Assembly (NCBI RefSeq): GCF_902499335.1
Contig: NZ_CABVQK010000002.1
Span: 248,001-312,000, forward strand
Origin: Burkholderia lata
Lineage (GTDB): Bacteria > Pseudomonadota > Gammaproteobacteria > Burkholderiales > Burkholderiaceae
DNA length: 64,000 nucleotides
Direction: 5' to 3'
Below the pieces are notes generated by a model that searched no databases, was not told the DNA's origin, and worked only from the letters and a program-made list of their open reading frames with translations. How positions within the stretch are numbered: position 1 is the stretch's first letter; each line of letters starts with the position of its first letter. The translations under genes and the position numbers were made by a program. Below, piece by piece: positions 17,752 to 26,185 of this stretch.

Positions 17752-18078
17752 TTACAGGTGGCTGTCCAGGAATGCGGTGAGCTGCGACTTCGACAGCGCG
17801 CCGACCTTCTGCGCGGCGGCCGCGCCGTTCTTGAACAGGATCAGCGTCGGGATGCCGCGCACGCCGAATTTCGCGGGCGTTGCCTGGTTGTCGTCGACGT
17901 TGATCTTCGCGATCTGCAGCTTGTCGCCGTAATCCTTCGCGACTTCGTCGAGAATCGGGGCGATCATCTTGCACGGGCCGCACCATTCGGCCCAGAAATC
18001 GACGAGCACGGGCTTGTCGGACTTGACGACGTCCTGTTCGAACGATGCGTCGCTGATGTGTTTGATCTGTTCGCTCAT
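17752..18078 (-). CDS. trxA: thioredoxin 1
   Basis: A 108-residue thioredoxin with active-site WCGPC (Cys33, Cys36), the cis-proline segment GIPTLILF and the buried Asp in VLVDFWA. It is the general cytosolic disulphide reductase. The trxA-rho neighbourhood is conserved in beta- and gammaproteobacteria. AGAGG lies upstream of the ATG. Length and motifs are fully standard, with no fusion. Confidence 0.97.
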   Translation of the reverse strand: MSEQIKHISDASFEQDVVKSDKPVLVDFWAEWCGPCKMIAPILDEVAKDYGDKLQIAKINVDDNQATPAKFGVRGIPTLILFKNGAAAAQKVGALSKSQLTAFLDSHL

Positions 18079-18483
18079 TGGGTCAATACCTCTTACGGTT
18101 CGGGGACTGCCTGCTTGCGCGTTGCGGCGTACCGGCTGCCGTTGGCTGCCGGCCGCTGCGGCAGGTCACTCCGCTCTCCGGAAAGGAGGGGTGTAAGCGC
18201 TGCATGCCGCGGCTCGCGGGTCGTTCGGGCGTCATATTAGCCTAAATTGCTATCTGCTGCGGGCGGCGATAGTAGCCGCTACGCGAGTAGGGGTACGACG
18301 CGACGTTCGACCGTTGTGTCCAGCAGGTGGAGGCCGGCCCGCAAATTACAAGGGGTGGGTGCGCATGCATTTCGATTCGGGGGCACTGCGTGCCGTGCGA
18401 TGCGCGCCGGTTTGTCTGGTCATATTCGCATTGGTGCGAACAAACGGTCGCATTCATTCGGAAGCGGTGATAGAATATGCCGT
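18079..18483. other. trxA-ffs divergent intergenic region
   Basis: About 400 bp without a supported gene. The left end holds the trxA leader, with a TAATAT hexamer on the minus strand (complement of 18234-18239) as a possible -10. The right end holds the ffs promoter. Nothing else was recognised in between. Confidence 0.5.
18468..18476 (+). promoter_or_regulatory. extended -10 promoter of ffs
   Basis: TGA-TAGAAT is an extended -10 element ending 7 bases before the predicted 5-prime end of SRP RNA at 18484. That is the expected spacing to a transcription start. The -35 is poor, consistent with reliance on the TG extension. Confidence 0.7.
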
Positions 18484-18579
18484 GACGGGCCTCCTCGCAT
18501 GGTGGGGCGGTGAACCTGGTCAGGTCGGGAACGAAGCAGCCACAATCGTTTTCCGCCAGTGCCGAGGGTTGGGCTCGTC
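18484..18579 (+). ncRNA. ffs: 4.5S / small signal recognition particle RNA
   Basis: About 96 nt. The conserved SRP domain IV core GGTCAGGTCGGGAACGAAGC lies at 18518-18537, with the Ffh-binding asymmetric loop and GGAA-type tetraloop. The ends pair (GACGGGCC with GGCTCGTC, one G-U pair), closing a single long hairpin as in bacterial small SRP RNA. It guides membrane-protein ribosomes with Ffh and FtsY. The location directly upstream of dnaX is common in proteobacteria. Ends are set by pairing, so they are good to a few bases. Confidence 0.93.
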
Positions 18580-18590
18580 ACCTTCCTTCT

Positions 18591-18614
18591 CGCCCCGTTC
18601 GCCGGGCGTTTTTT
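18591..18614 (+). terminator. terminator after ffs
   Basis: CGCCC stem pairing with GGGCG across an 8-base loop, followed by six T (18609-18614). It lies 12 bases after the SRP RNA. Confidence 0.8.
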
Positions 18615-18694
18615 ATTTCTGCACCACACTCCGTTTTGCCTGCGCGTTGCCAGTCTTCCGCACCGTTTCGCGTGTCGGCGCGACGCAGCGTTAC

Positions 18695-18703
18695 TGATAC
18701 AAT
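18695..18703 (+). promoter_or_regulatory. extended -10 promoter at the dnaX start codon
   Basis: TGA-TACAAT with only 6 bases between the hexamer and the dnaX ATG. The predicted transcription start is therefore the start codon itself. The same element type and spacing as the ffs promoter supports this. No ribosome-binding site precedes dnaX. Confidence 0.55.
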
Positions 18704-18709
18704 TTCCCG

Positions 18710-21070
18710 ATGACCTATCAAGTTCTCGCACGCAAGTGGCGTCCGAAGGATTTCGCTTCGCTCGTCGGCCAGGAGCACGTCGTCAGGGCGCTCACGCACG
18801 CGCTCGACGGCGGGCGTCTCCATCACGCCTATCTGTTCACCGGAACCCGCGGTGTCGGCAAGACGACGCTGTCGCGGATCTTCGCCAAGGCACTCAATTG
18901 TGAAACCGGCGTCACGTCGCAGCCGTGCGGCGTGTGCCGCGCCTGTCGCGAGATCGACGAAGGGCGTTTCGTCGATTACGTCGAGATGGATGCCGCAAGC
19001 AACCGCGGCGTCGATGAAATGGCCGCGTTGCTCGAGCGCGCGGTGTACGCGCCCGTCGATGCGCGCTTCAAGGTCTACATGATCGACGAAGTGCACATGC
19101 TGACGAATCACGCGTTCAACGCGATGCTGAAGACGCTCGAAGAGCCGCCGCCGCACGTCAAGTTCATCCTCGCGACGACCGATCCGCAGAAAATTCCCGT
19201 CACCGTGCTGTCGCGCTGCCTGCAGTTCAACCTGAAGCAGATGCCGGCCGGGCACATCGTGTCGCATCTCGAACGGATTCTCGGCGAAGAGCAGATCACG
19301 TTCGAGTCGCAAGCATTGCGCCTGCTCGCGCGTGCCGCGCAGGGCAGCATGCGCGACGCGCTGTCGCTCACCGACCAGGCGATCGCCTATTCGGCGAACG
19401 AGGTGACCGAGTCGGCCGTGTCGGGCATGCTCGGCGCGCTCGACCAGACTTACATGGTGCGTCTGCTCGACGCGCTTGCCGCCGGCAGCGGCCCGGAAAT
19501 CCTCGCGATTGCCGACGAGATGTCGCTGCGCAGCCTGTCGTTCTCGACCGCGCTCCAGGATCTCGCGAGCCTGCTGCACCGGATCGCGTGGGCGCAGTTC
19601 GCGCCGGGCTCGGTGCTCGACGAATGGCCCGAAGCGGGCGACCTGCGCCGCTTCGCCGACACGCTGAGCCCCGAGCAGGTCCAGCTGTTCTATCAGATCG
19701 CGACGGTCGGTCGCGCCGAGCTCGGCCTGGCACCGGACGAGTACGCCGGTTTCACGATGACGTTGCTGCGGATGCTCGCGTTCGAGCCGGCGGTTGCCGC
19801 CGGCAGTGCGCCGGGCGGCCAGCCGTCCGTGCCGCGTGCGGTGCCGGGCCCGCGCGTGGCGGCGGCATCGGCTGCCGCGGCGAAGCCGGTATCGGCCGCA
19901 CCTGCCGAAGCAGCGCGGCCGCAGGCTGCCGCGCCGGCTGCGCCCGCCGCGCCGGTCGTGCGTGCAGCGCCGGTGCAGTCCGGCGACGAAACAGACCGGC
20001 CGGCCGTGAAGCCGGCTGCCGTTCAGGCAGCCGCACCGGCTCCGGTTGACGCGCCAGTCATCGAAACGCCGCAGCCGCAGACGGTCGCAGCATCGCAAGC
20101 AGCGCCGGCCGACGATAACCCGGCACCCGTCCGCAATGAACCCGAGCCGCCGGCTGCCGTTGCGCAGCGAAGCGACGAGCCGGCTGCGCCGGCCGAGCCG
20201 GAGCCGCGCGCCGCGCCGTCCGAGCCCGCTGCGCGTCCGGCCGCGCGTTCCGGAGGAGCCGCCGCCGCGCTCGACGTGCTGCGCAATGCAGGGATGCGTG
20301 TGTCGTCCGACCGCGGGCGTGCAGGTGCCGCGGCTAAACCGGCAGCCCAGCCGGCCGCCGAGAAGCCGGCCGCACCGCGTCCTGCTTCCGTCCAGGTGCC
20401 GACGCCGCGCGCCGCGGCCCGTGCGCCGCAGGCGGCCGATTCGCGCCAGGCCTCGCCGCCTTGGGAGGACATTCCGCCGGACGACTACGTCCCGCTCAGC
20501 GCCGACGAGATGTTCGGCGGCCCGCCCGACGATGGCTTCGTGCCGGTGTTCGACAGCGGCCCCGACGATGTGCGCGTGACGCCTAGGCCGGCGGATACCC
20601 GTCCGTCCGCACCGGTCGACACGCGTCCGTTGCCGCCTGCGATCGCACTCGATCCGGTCGGCTTCGACGGCGAATGGCCGGCGCTGGCCGCGCGGCTGCC
20701 GCTCAAGGGTGTCGCGTACCAGCTCGCGTTCAACAGCGAACTGACGGCCGTCGATGCGACGACGTTGAAACTTTCCGTGCCGGTGCCGCAATATGCGGAC
20801 GCCGCGCAGGTGGCGAAGCTGAAGGCCGCGCTGGCCGATGCGCTCGGCAAGCCGGTCGAGGTGGCCGTCGAAGTCGGGCCCGCACGGCGTACCGCGGCGG
20901 CGCTCGACGCGGCCGCGCGTGCGGCACGCCAGCGCGAGGCCGAGCAGGAGATTCACGGCGATCCGTTCGTCCAGCAGCTCGTGCGCGACTTCGGTGCGCG
21001 CATCGTCGAGGGTTCGGTGCGTCCGCTCGCCGATGCGGCGCCGGACGGCCCGCCGCCGACGCTGCATTGA
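18710..21070 (+). CDS. dnaX: DNA polymerase III subunits tau/gamma
   Basis: A 786-residue clamp-loader ATPase. Walker A GTRGVGKT is at 45-52, zinc ligands Cys64, Cys73, Cys76 and Cys79, and the DEVH box at 126-129; sensor segments follow. Domain III extends to about residue 360. A long Ala/Pro-rich linker (about 365-600) leads to the C-terminal tau region that contacts DnaB and alpha. No A6G slippage site was seen, so a frameshifted gamma form is not predicted here. The family starts at MTYQVLARKWRP, which fixes the ATG. Confidence 0.96.
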   Translation: MTYQVLARKWRPKDFASLVGQEHVVRALTHALDGGRLHHAYLFTGTRGVGKTTLSRIFAKALNCETGVTSQPCGVCRACREIDEGRFVDYVEMDAASNRGVDEMAALLERAVYAPVDARFKVYMIDEVHMLTNHAFNAMLKTLEEPPPHVKFILATTDPQKIPVTVLSRCLQFNLKQMPAGHIVSHLERILGEEQITFESQALRLLARAAQGSMRDALSLTDQAIAYSANEVTESAVSGMLGALDQTYMVRLLDALAAGSGPEILAIADEMSLRSLSFSTALQDLASLLHRIAWAQFAPGSVLDEWPEAGDLRRFADTLSPEQVQLFYQIATVGRAELGLAPDEYAGFTMTLLRMLAFEPAVAAGSAPGGQPSVPRAVPGPRVAAASAAAAKPVSAAPAEAARPQAAAPAAPAAPVVRAAPVQSGDETDRPAVKPAAVQAAAPAPVDAPVIETPQPQTVAASQAAPADDNPAPVRNEPEPPAAVAQRSDEPAAPAEPEPRAAPSEPAARPAARSGGAAAALDVLRNAGMRVSSDRGRAGAAAKPAAQPAAEKPAAPRPASVQVPTPRAAARAPQAADSRQASPPWEDIPPDDYVPLSADEMFGGPPDDGFVPVFDSGPDDVRVTPRPADTRPSAPVDTRPLPPAIALDPVGFDGEWPALAARLPLKGVAYQLAFNSELTAVDATTLKLSVPVPQYADAAQVAKLKAALADALGKPVEVAVEVGPARRTAAALDAAARAARQREAEQEIHGDPFVQQLVRDFGARIVEGSVRPLADAAPDGPPPTLH

Positions 21071-21162
21071 ACTGACCGCCCCGCGACAGGCACAATCACG
21101 CCCACACATTGGCCGGCACGCGCCGCGTGCCGGTTTTCACACGATCAAGAAGGAGTATTCCC

Positions 21163-21489
21163 ATGTTGAAAGGCAACCTCGCCGGACTGATGAAGCAAGC
21201 GCAGCAAATGCAGGAAAACATGAAGAAGATGCAGGAGCAGCTTGCGCTCATCGAAGTCGAAGGGCAGTCGGGTGCCGGCCTCGTCAAGGTGACGATGACG
21301 TGCCGCAACGAAGTGCGTCGCGTGTCGATCGACCCGAGCCTGCTCGCGGACGACAAGGACATGCTCGAGGATCTCGTCGCGGCCGCGTTCAACGACGCCG
21401 TGCGCAAGGCCGAAGCGACGTCGCAGGAAAAGATGAGCGGCATGACGTCGGGCCTGCCGCTGCCCCCGGGCTTCAAGCTGCCGTTCTGA
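21163..21489 (+). CDS. ybaB: nucleoid-associated protein YbaB/EbfC
   Basis: A 108-residue YbaB/EbfC family protein, [20 protein letters not shown] at the N-terminus, with the central [12 protein letters not shown] strand pair and a C-terminal [11 protein letters not shown] tail. It forms dimers that bind DNA; its exact role is unsettled. AAGGAG precedes the ATG at 21163. It sits between dnaX and recR as in most proteobacteria, in one apparent operon. Confidence 0.95.
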   Translation: MLKGNLAGLMKQAQQMQENMKKMQEQLALIEVEGQSGAGLVKVTMTCRNEVRRVSIDPSLLADDKDMLEDLVAAAFNDAVRKAEATSQEKMSGMTSGLPLPPGFKLPF

Positions 21490-21520
21490 GCGCAGCGTCC
21501 GTGCCACTTTTTGCCGCCGT

Positions 21521-22117
21521 ATGAAACAGCCGTCCGCCCTGTCCGCTCTCGTCGAAGCGTTGCGCGTGCTGCCCGGCGTCGGGCCGAAATCCGCGCAGCG
21601 CATGGCGGTCCACCTGATGCAGCACGACCGCGAGGGCGCGGAGCGGCTCGGCCGGTCGCTGCTGTTCGCGACCGAGCACCTGCAGCACTGCGAGAAGTGC
21701 AACACGTTCACCGAAGCGCAGATCTGCGAGGTCTGCAGCGACGAAGAGCGTGATCCGACGCTGCTGTGCGTCGTCGAGACGCCTGCCGACCAGATCATGC
21801 TCGAGCAGACGATGACTTACCGCGGGCTGTATTTCGTGTTGATGGGGCGGCTGAGTCCGCTCGACGGGATCGGCCCGAAGGAAATCCATTTCGACCGCCT
21901 CGTGCGACGCGCGTCCGACGGCGTCGTCAAGGAAGTCGTGCTCGCGACCAACTTCACCAACGAAGGCGAAGCCACCGCGCACTACCTCGGCCAGACGCTG
22001 AAGGCGCGCGGGCTCGCGGTCACGCGCCTCGCGCGCGGCGTGCCGGTGGGCGGCGAGCTCGAATACGTCGACGCGGGCACTATCGCCCGCGCGATGCTCG
22101 ACCGCCGCACGATGTAA
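21521..22117 (+). CDS. recR: recombination mediator RecR
   Basis: A 198-residue RecR. A helix-hairpin-helix ([13 protein letters not shown]) lies near residue 17-30, the C4 zinc finger uses Cys57, Cys60, Cys69 and Cys72, and the Toprim domain includes [11 protein letters not shown]. With RecO it loads RecA on SSB-coated gaps. It is 31 bases after ybaB and completes the dnaX-ybaB-recR unit. Confidence 0.96.
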   Translation: MKQPSALSALVEALRVLPGVGPKSAQRMAVHLMQHDREGAERLGRSLLFATEHLQHCEKCNTFTEAQICEVCSDEERDPTLLCVVETPADQIMLEQTMTYRGLYFVLMGRLSPLDGIGPKEIHFDRLVRRASDGVVKEVVLATNFTNEGEATAHYLGQTLKARGLAVTRLARGVPVGGELEYVDAGTIARAMLDRRTM

Positions 22118-22165
22118 GCCGGGCGCCGCCGGCCGGCGGCGCCGTTCCTCATGTCAGGGAGACAC

Positions 22166-23371
22166 ATGAGCACCAGCCAGGGCCCGCTCGCGGGCGTCAA
22201 AGTGCTCGAATTCGGAACGCTGATCGCGGGGCCGTTCGCGTCGCGGCTGTTCGCCGAATTCGGCGCGGAAGTGATCAAGATCGAGGATCCGAACGGCGGC
22301 GACCCGCTGCGCAAGTGGCGCAAGCTCCATCCGGAGCAGGGCGGCACATCGCTGTGGTGGTCCGTCCAGGCGCGCAACAAGAAATCGGTCACGCTCAACC
22401 TGAAGGCCGACGCCGGCAAGGCGATCGCGCGGCAACTCGCGCGCGAGGCCGACATCGTGATCGAGAACTTCCGCCCGGGCCTGCTCGAAAAGCTCGGGCT
22501 CGGCTACGACGTGCTGTCGGCCGACAATCCGGGCCTCGTGATGGTGCGCCTGTCCGGCTACGGGCAGACGGGCCCGTACCGCGACCGTCCCGGCTTCGGC
22601 GCGATCGCCGAATCGATGGGCGGGCTGCGTCACATTACCGGCTATCCCGAGCTGCCGCCGCCGCGCATCGGCATCTCGATCGGCGATTCGATCGCTGCGC
22701 TGCACGGCGTGATCGGCGCACTGATGGCACTGCATCACCGCAAGGTCAACGGCGGTGCGGGGCAGGTGGTCGACGTTGCACTGTATGAAGCCGTCTTCAA
22801 CATGATGGAAAGCGTGGTGCCCGAATACGGCGTGTACGGGATGGTGCGCGAGCGCACCGGCGCGTCGCTGCCGGGCATCGTGCCGTCGAATACGTATGCG
22901 TGCCGCGACGGCAGCATCGTGATCGGCGGCAACAGCGATCCGATCTTCAAGCGGCTGATGAAGGCGATCGAGCGCGACGACCTCGCCGACGATCCCGCGC
23001 TTGCGCAAAACGACGGGCGCGTGCCGCGCACGCAGGAGATCGACGACGCGATTGCCGCGTGGCTCGCGCCGCGCACGATCGATGAAGCGCTCGTCGTGCT
23101 CAACGCGGCCGACGTGCCGGCCGGGCGCATCTACAGCGCCGCCGACATGTTCACCGATCCGCAGTTCGTCGCGCGGCAGATGATCCAGCGCTTCAAGCTG
23201 GCCGACGGCACCGACATTCCGTTGCCGAACGTCACGCCGAAGCTGTCGGACACGCCGGGCGAAACGCGCTGGCTCGGGCCCGAGCTCGGCGAGCATACGG
23301 ACGAGGTGCTGCGCGGCCTCGGCTACGACGCGCAGGCGATTGCCGCACTGCGCGACGCGGGCGCGATTTGA
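22166..23371 (+). CDS. CaiB/BaiF-family (class III) CoA transferase
   Basis: A 401-residue family III CoA transferase. The catalytic aspartate is Asp174 in GISIGDSIAALHG. The Rossmann-like N-terminus (GVKVLEFGTLIAGPFASRLF) and interlocking C-terminal segment fit the family. It transfers CoA between carboxylic acids; the acids are not evident (formyl-, succinyl- or aromatic-CoA relatives are all possible). AGGGAGA directly precedes the ATG at 22166, favoured over an ATG at 22151. It follows recR but is probably a separate function. Confidence 0.9.
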   Translation: MSTSQGPLAGVKVLEFGTLIAGPFASRLFAEFGAEVIKIEDPNGGDPLRKWRKLHPEQGGTSLWWSVQARNKKSVTLNLKADAGKAIARQLAREADIVIENFRPGLLEKLGLGYDVLSADNPGLVMVRLSGYGQTGPYRDRPGFGAIAESMGGLRHITGYPELPPPRIGISIGDSIAALHGVIGALMALHHRKVNGGAGQVVDVALYEAVFNMMESVVPEYGVYGMVRERTGASLPGIVPSNTYACRDGSIVIGGNSDPIFKRLMKAIERDDLADDPALAQNDGRVPRTQEIDDAIAAWLAPRTIDEALVVLNAADVPAGRIYSAADMFTDPQFVARQMIQRFKLADGTDIPLPNVTPKLSDTPGETRWLGPELGEHTDEVLRGLGYDAQAIAALRDAGAI

Positions 23372-23379
23372 GCAACCTC

Positions 23380-23506
23380 GGGCCTGTCGCTTTGCGCCAG
23401 GCTCCCGGAGCGGAGCATGCCCCAAGGGGGCGCCGTTGGCGGGGGAAAACCCGGGGCTGCCCGGCCTTTTCCTGAGCATGCACAACGCCGCCGCGCAACG
23501 CGGCGG
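23380..23506. repeat. G+C-rich intergenic hairpin region, possible interspersed element
   Basis: The CoA-transferase-surE spacer (222 bp) contains several inverted repeats. GCCCC-AA-GGGGGC lies within the left half, and CCGCCGCG-CAA-CGCGGCGG (23488-23506) is a perfect 8-bp hairpin. Its style resembles intergenic palindromic elements common in Burkholderiales, but no second copy is in this window, so interspersed status is unproven. Confidence 0.4.
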
Positions 23507-23581
23507 TGCAGCGTGTACGGGTGCCCGCAACCGTCCGTCCGCAGTCGCCGGACTGTCGCTCTCGCGCCATCTTTCCTCGGT

Positions 23582-23587
23582 TACAAT
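23582..23587 (+). promoter_or_regulatory. putative -10 element directly before surE
   Basis: TACAAT with 6 bases to the surE ATG, so the predicted transcription start falls on the start codon. No ribosome site is present. No TG extension is seen, so it is weaker than the dnaX element. Confidence 0.4.
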
Positions 23588-23593
23588 CGCCGG

Positions 23594-24355
23594 ATGCGAA
23601 TCCTACTCAGCAACGACGACGGCTATCTCGCCCCCGGTCTCGCCGCGCTCAGCGACGCGCTGCAGCCGCTGGCCGAGCTCACGGTGATCGCGCCCGAGCA
23701 GAACTGCAGCGGCGCGTCGAATTCCCTCACGTTGTCGCGGCCGCTGTCGGTGCAGCGCGCGGCGAGTACGGGTTTCTTCTATGTGAACGGCACGCCGACC
23801 GATTCGGTGCACGTCGCGTTGACGGGGATGGCCGACGCCAGGCCGGATCTCGTCGTTTCCGGGATCAACAACGGCCAGAACATGGGCGAAGACACGCTCT
23901 ATTCGGGGACAGTTGCGGCCGCCACCGAAGGCATCATGTTCGGCGTGCCGGCCATTGCGTTCTCGCTGGCCGACAAGGGCTGGGCCCATCTGGCCGACGC
24001 CGCGCGCGTCGCCGCGGAAATCGTCGAGCACTACCTCGCGCATCCGCTGCCGGGCCAGCCGCTGCTGAACGTCAATATTCCGAACCTGCCTTACGGCGAA
24101 CTGAAAGGCTGGAAGGTCACGCGCCTCGGCAAGCGTCATCCGTCGCAGCCGGTGATTCGCCAGACCGACCCGCGCGGTGAACCGATCTACTGGATCGGCG
24201 CGGCGGGCGACGCGCTGGACGCCAGCGAGGGCACCGATTTTCACGCGGTGGCAAACGGTTTCGTGTCGATCACGCCGCTGCAGCTGGACCTCACGCATAC
24301 GCAGATGCTGCCCGCGACGCGCGAATGGGCGCGCGCCGGAGGGCGGGCTTCATGA
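23594..24355 (+). CDS. surE: 5'/3'-nucleotidase SurE
   Basis: A 253-residue SurE. Metal ligands are Asp8 and Asp9 ([10 protein letters not shown]), Ser39 (NCSGASNS) and Asn92 (SGINNGQN). It dephosphorylates nucleoside monophosphates and short polyphosphate in stationary phase. The start is fixed by the family N-terminus. Its stop overlaps the pcm start as ATGA. It heads the classic surE-pcm-nlpD-rpoS block. Confidence 0.97.
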   Translation: MRILLSNDDGYLAPGLAALSDALQPLAELTVIAPEQNCSGASNSLTLSRPLSVQRAASTGFFYVNGTPTDSVHVALTGMADARPDLVVSGINNGQNMGEDTLYSGTVAAATEGIMFGVPAIAFSLADKGWAHLADAARVAAEIVEHYLAHPLPGQPLLNVNIPNLPYGELKGWKVTRLGKRHPSQPVIRQTDPRGEPIYWIGAAGDALDASEGTDFHAVANGFVSITPLQLDLTHTQMLPATREWARAGGRAS

Positions 24356-25284
24356 GCGGCGAGCGCGCGAAGCGGTTCCCGCTCGCGCTCGAAGATCTCA
24401 AGCGAGCGCCACGCAAGTCGGAAGGTCGGGCCGGCGAACGCCATGCGGCGGTCGCGGTATCGAAGGCCGCCGACAAGCCCGCGGCCGTGCTGAAGCCGGT
24501 TGCGGTGAAGCCTGCTGCGGCGCGAACGGTGTTGCCCGGTTCCGCTGCCGCGAAGCCCGCGACCGCACCGAAGCCAACCGCGCTGAAGCCCGCATTGCCG
24601 AAGCCGGCTGCGCCGAGCGTCGCGCCGGCCGGCGCGTTCGCGCTCACGTCGGAACGTGTGCGTGAACGGATGGTCGAACGGCTGCGCGCGAACGGCGTGA
24701 CCGACGCGCGCGTGCTGGAAGCGATGGCCGCGGTGCCGCGTCACATGTTCGTGGATCCGGGGCTCGCGACGCAGGCCTACGAGGATTCCGCGTTGCCGAT
24801 CGGCCACCAGCAGACCATTTCAAAGCCGTCGGTCGTCGCGCGCATGATCGAGCTCGCGATGGCCGGCCGCACGCTCGAGCGCGTACTCGAGATCGGCACG
24901 GGCTGCGGCTATCAGGCCGCCGTGCTGAGCCACGTGGCACGCGACGTGTATTCGATTGAACGCATCAAGCCGCTCTACGAGCGCGCGAAGCTGAACCTGC
25001 GGCCGCTGCGCGTGCCGAACATCCGTCTGCACTACGGCGACGGGCGTGTCGGCCTGCCGTCCGCGGCTCCGTTCGACGCGATCGTGATCGCGGCGGCGGG
25101 GCTTGACGTGCCGCAGGCGCTGCTCGAGCAGCTCGCGATCGGCGGGCGGCTCGTCGCGCCGGTCGGCGCGCAGAGCGGGCAGCACCAGGTGCTGACGCTC
25201 GTCGAGCGCGTCGCGCACGCGCAATGGCGAGAGTCACGGCTTGATCGCGTTTTCTTTGTCCCTTTAAAATCCGGAGTAATTTGA
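24352..25284 (+). CDS. pcm: protein-L-isoaspartate O-methyltransferase
   Basis: A 310-residue PCMT. The catalytic part starts near residue 98 ([14 protein letters not shown]). It has the conserved [17 protein letters not shown] segment (about 130) and the S-adenosylmethionine loop [14 protein letters not shown]. It repairs isoaspartyl damage in ageing proteins. About 95 N-terminal residues are a low-complexity Ala/Lys/Pro extension absent from the 208-residue E. coli enzyme. The start overlaps surE (ATGA) at 24352, supported by the coupling geometry rather than by homology of the extension. Confidence 0.94.
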   Translation: MSGERAKRFPLALEDLKRAPRKSEGRAGERHAAVAVSKAADKPAAVLKPVAVKPAAARTVLPGSAAAKPATAPKPTALKPALPKPAAPSVAPAGAFALTSERVRERMVERLRANGVTDARVLEAMAAVPRHMFVDPGLATQAYEDSALPIGHQQTISKPSVVARMIELAMAGRTLERVLEIGTGCGYQAAVLSHVARDVYSIERIKPLYERAKLNLRPLRVPNIRLHYGDGRVGLPSAAPFDAIVIAAAGLDVPQALLEQLAIGGRLVAPVGAQSGQHQVLTLVERVAHAQWRESRLDRVFFVPLKSGVI

Positions 25285-25289
25285 AACCG

Positions 25290-26174
25290 ATGAGTATGTT
25301 GCGCGCGATGCAAAACAACCGTTCCAGGGAACCGCTCACGCTCGCCCAGCGCGCGATCTGCGTAGCTGCGTTCTCCACGCTACTGGCCGCCTGTGCGACG
25401 CGGCTCGACAACGCGCCCGTCGTCGATCGCTCCGGTTCGCTCGGCACGACCGGCACCGCGCAGCCCGCGGCGCCGCTGCCTCCGGCACCGCCGGGTTACT
25501 ACCGGGTGAAGCCGGGCGACACGCTGTACCGGATCGCACTCGAAAACGGGCAGAACTATCGCGACATCGCCGCGTGGAACAACCTGGCAAACCCGAATCA
25601 GATTGAAGTCGACCAGCTGCTGCGCGTTTCGCCGCAGGCCGGTGCCGCCGTTGCGGGCACGCAGGTCGCCGCGCCGATCGCGGGTGCTGCCGTTGCTACC
25701 GCGCCGCTCAGCAGTGGCCCGGCAACGCCGGCCGCCGGTACGTCGTCGGTTACGACGCCGCCTGCCGCGGCAGCCGCATCGAGCGATACGGCAGCCGTGC
25801 CGAGCGGCCCCGTGACGTTCGCGTGGCCCGCGCGCGGTCCCGTGCTGAACGGTTTCGACGACGCGAAGAACAAGGGCGTCAATATCGGCGGCACGGCCGG
25901 CGAGACCGTGAAGGCGGCGGCCGACGGCCGCGTCGTCTACTCCGGCAATGGTCTGCGCGGCTACGGCAACCTCATTATCATCAAGCACGATGCAACTTAC
26001 CTCACGGCGTATGCACACAATCGCGCTTTGATGGTAAAAGAGGGGGACGCGGTAACGAAGGGGCAGAAGATCGCCGAGATGGGGAACAGCGATTCCGACC
26101 GCGTGATGCTGCATTTCGAGGTTCGCCGGCAGGGTAAACCTGTCGATCCGCTGAAGTATTTGCCGCCTCAATAA
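25290..26174 (+). CDS. nlpD: NlpD-like LysM/M23 lipoprotein, amidase activator
   Basis: A 294-residue lipoprotein. The signal peptide ends in lipobox LLAAC (Cys35). LysM spans about 69-115 (YYRVKPGDTLYRIA), then comes an Ala-rich linker and a C-terminal M23/LytM domain from about 185. The M23 domain lacks the metal-binding His and Asp of active peptidases (NKGVNIGG replaces HxGxD). It is therefore expected to activate an amidase such as AmiC during cell separation rather than cut peptidoglycan. ATG at 25290 is used; a TTG at 25281 overlapping the pcm stop is an alternative. Confidence 0.93.
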   Translation: MSMLRAMQNNRSREPLTLAQRAICVAAFSTLLAACATRLDNAPVVDRSGSLGTTGTAQPAAPLPPAPPGYYRVKPGDTLYRIALENGQNYRDIAAWNNLANPNQIEVDQLLRVSPQAGAAVAGTQVAAPIAGAAVATAPLSSGPATPAAGTSSVTTPPAAAAASSDTAAVPSGPVTFAWPARGPVLNGFDDAKNKGVNIGGTAGETVKAAADGRVVYSGNGLRGYGNLIIIKHDATYLTAYAHNRALMVKEGDAVTKGQKIAEMGNSDSDRVMLHFEVRRQGKPVDPLKYLPPQ

Positions 26175-26185
26175 CCGAGACGACC

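Noticed and set aside
18710..21070. Programmed frameshift making a gamma form of DnaX
   Set aside because: No slippery A-run and stem-loop comparable to the E. coli A6G site was found.
18578..21109. 843-codon minus-strand frame opposite dnaX
   Set aside because: Arg-rich low-complexity shadow of dnaX; no motifs or ribosome site.
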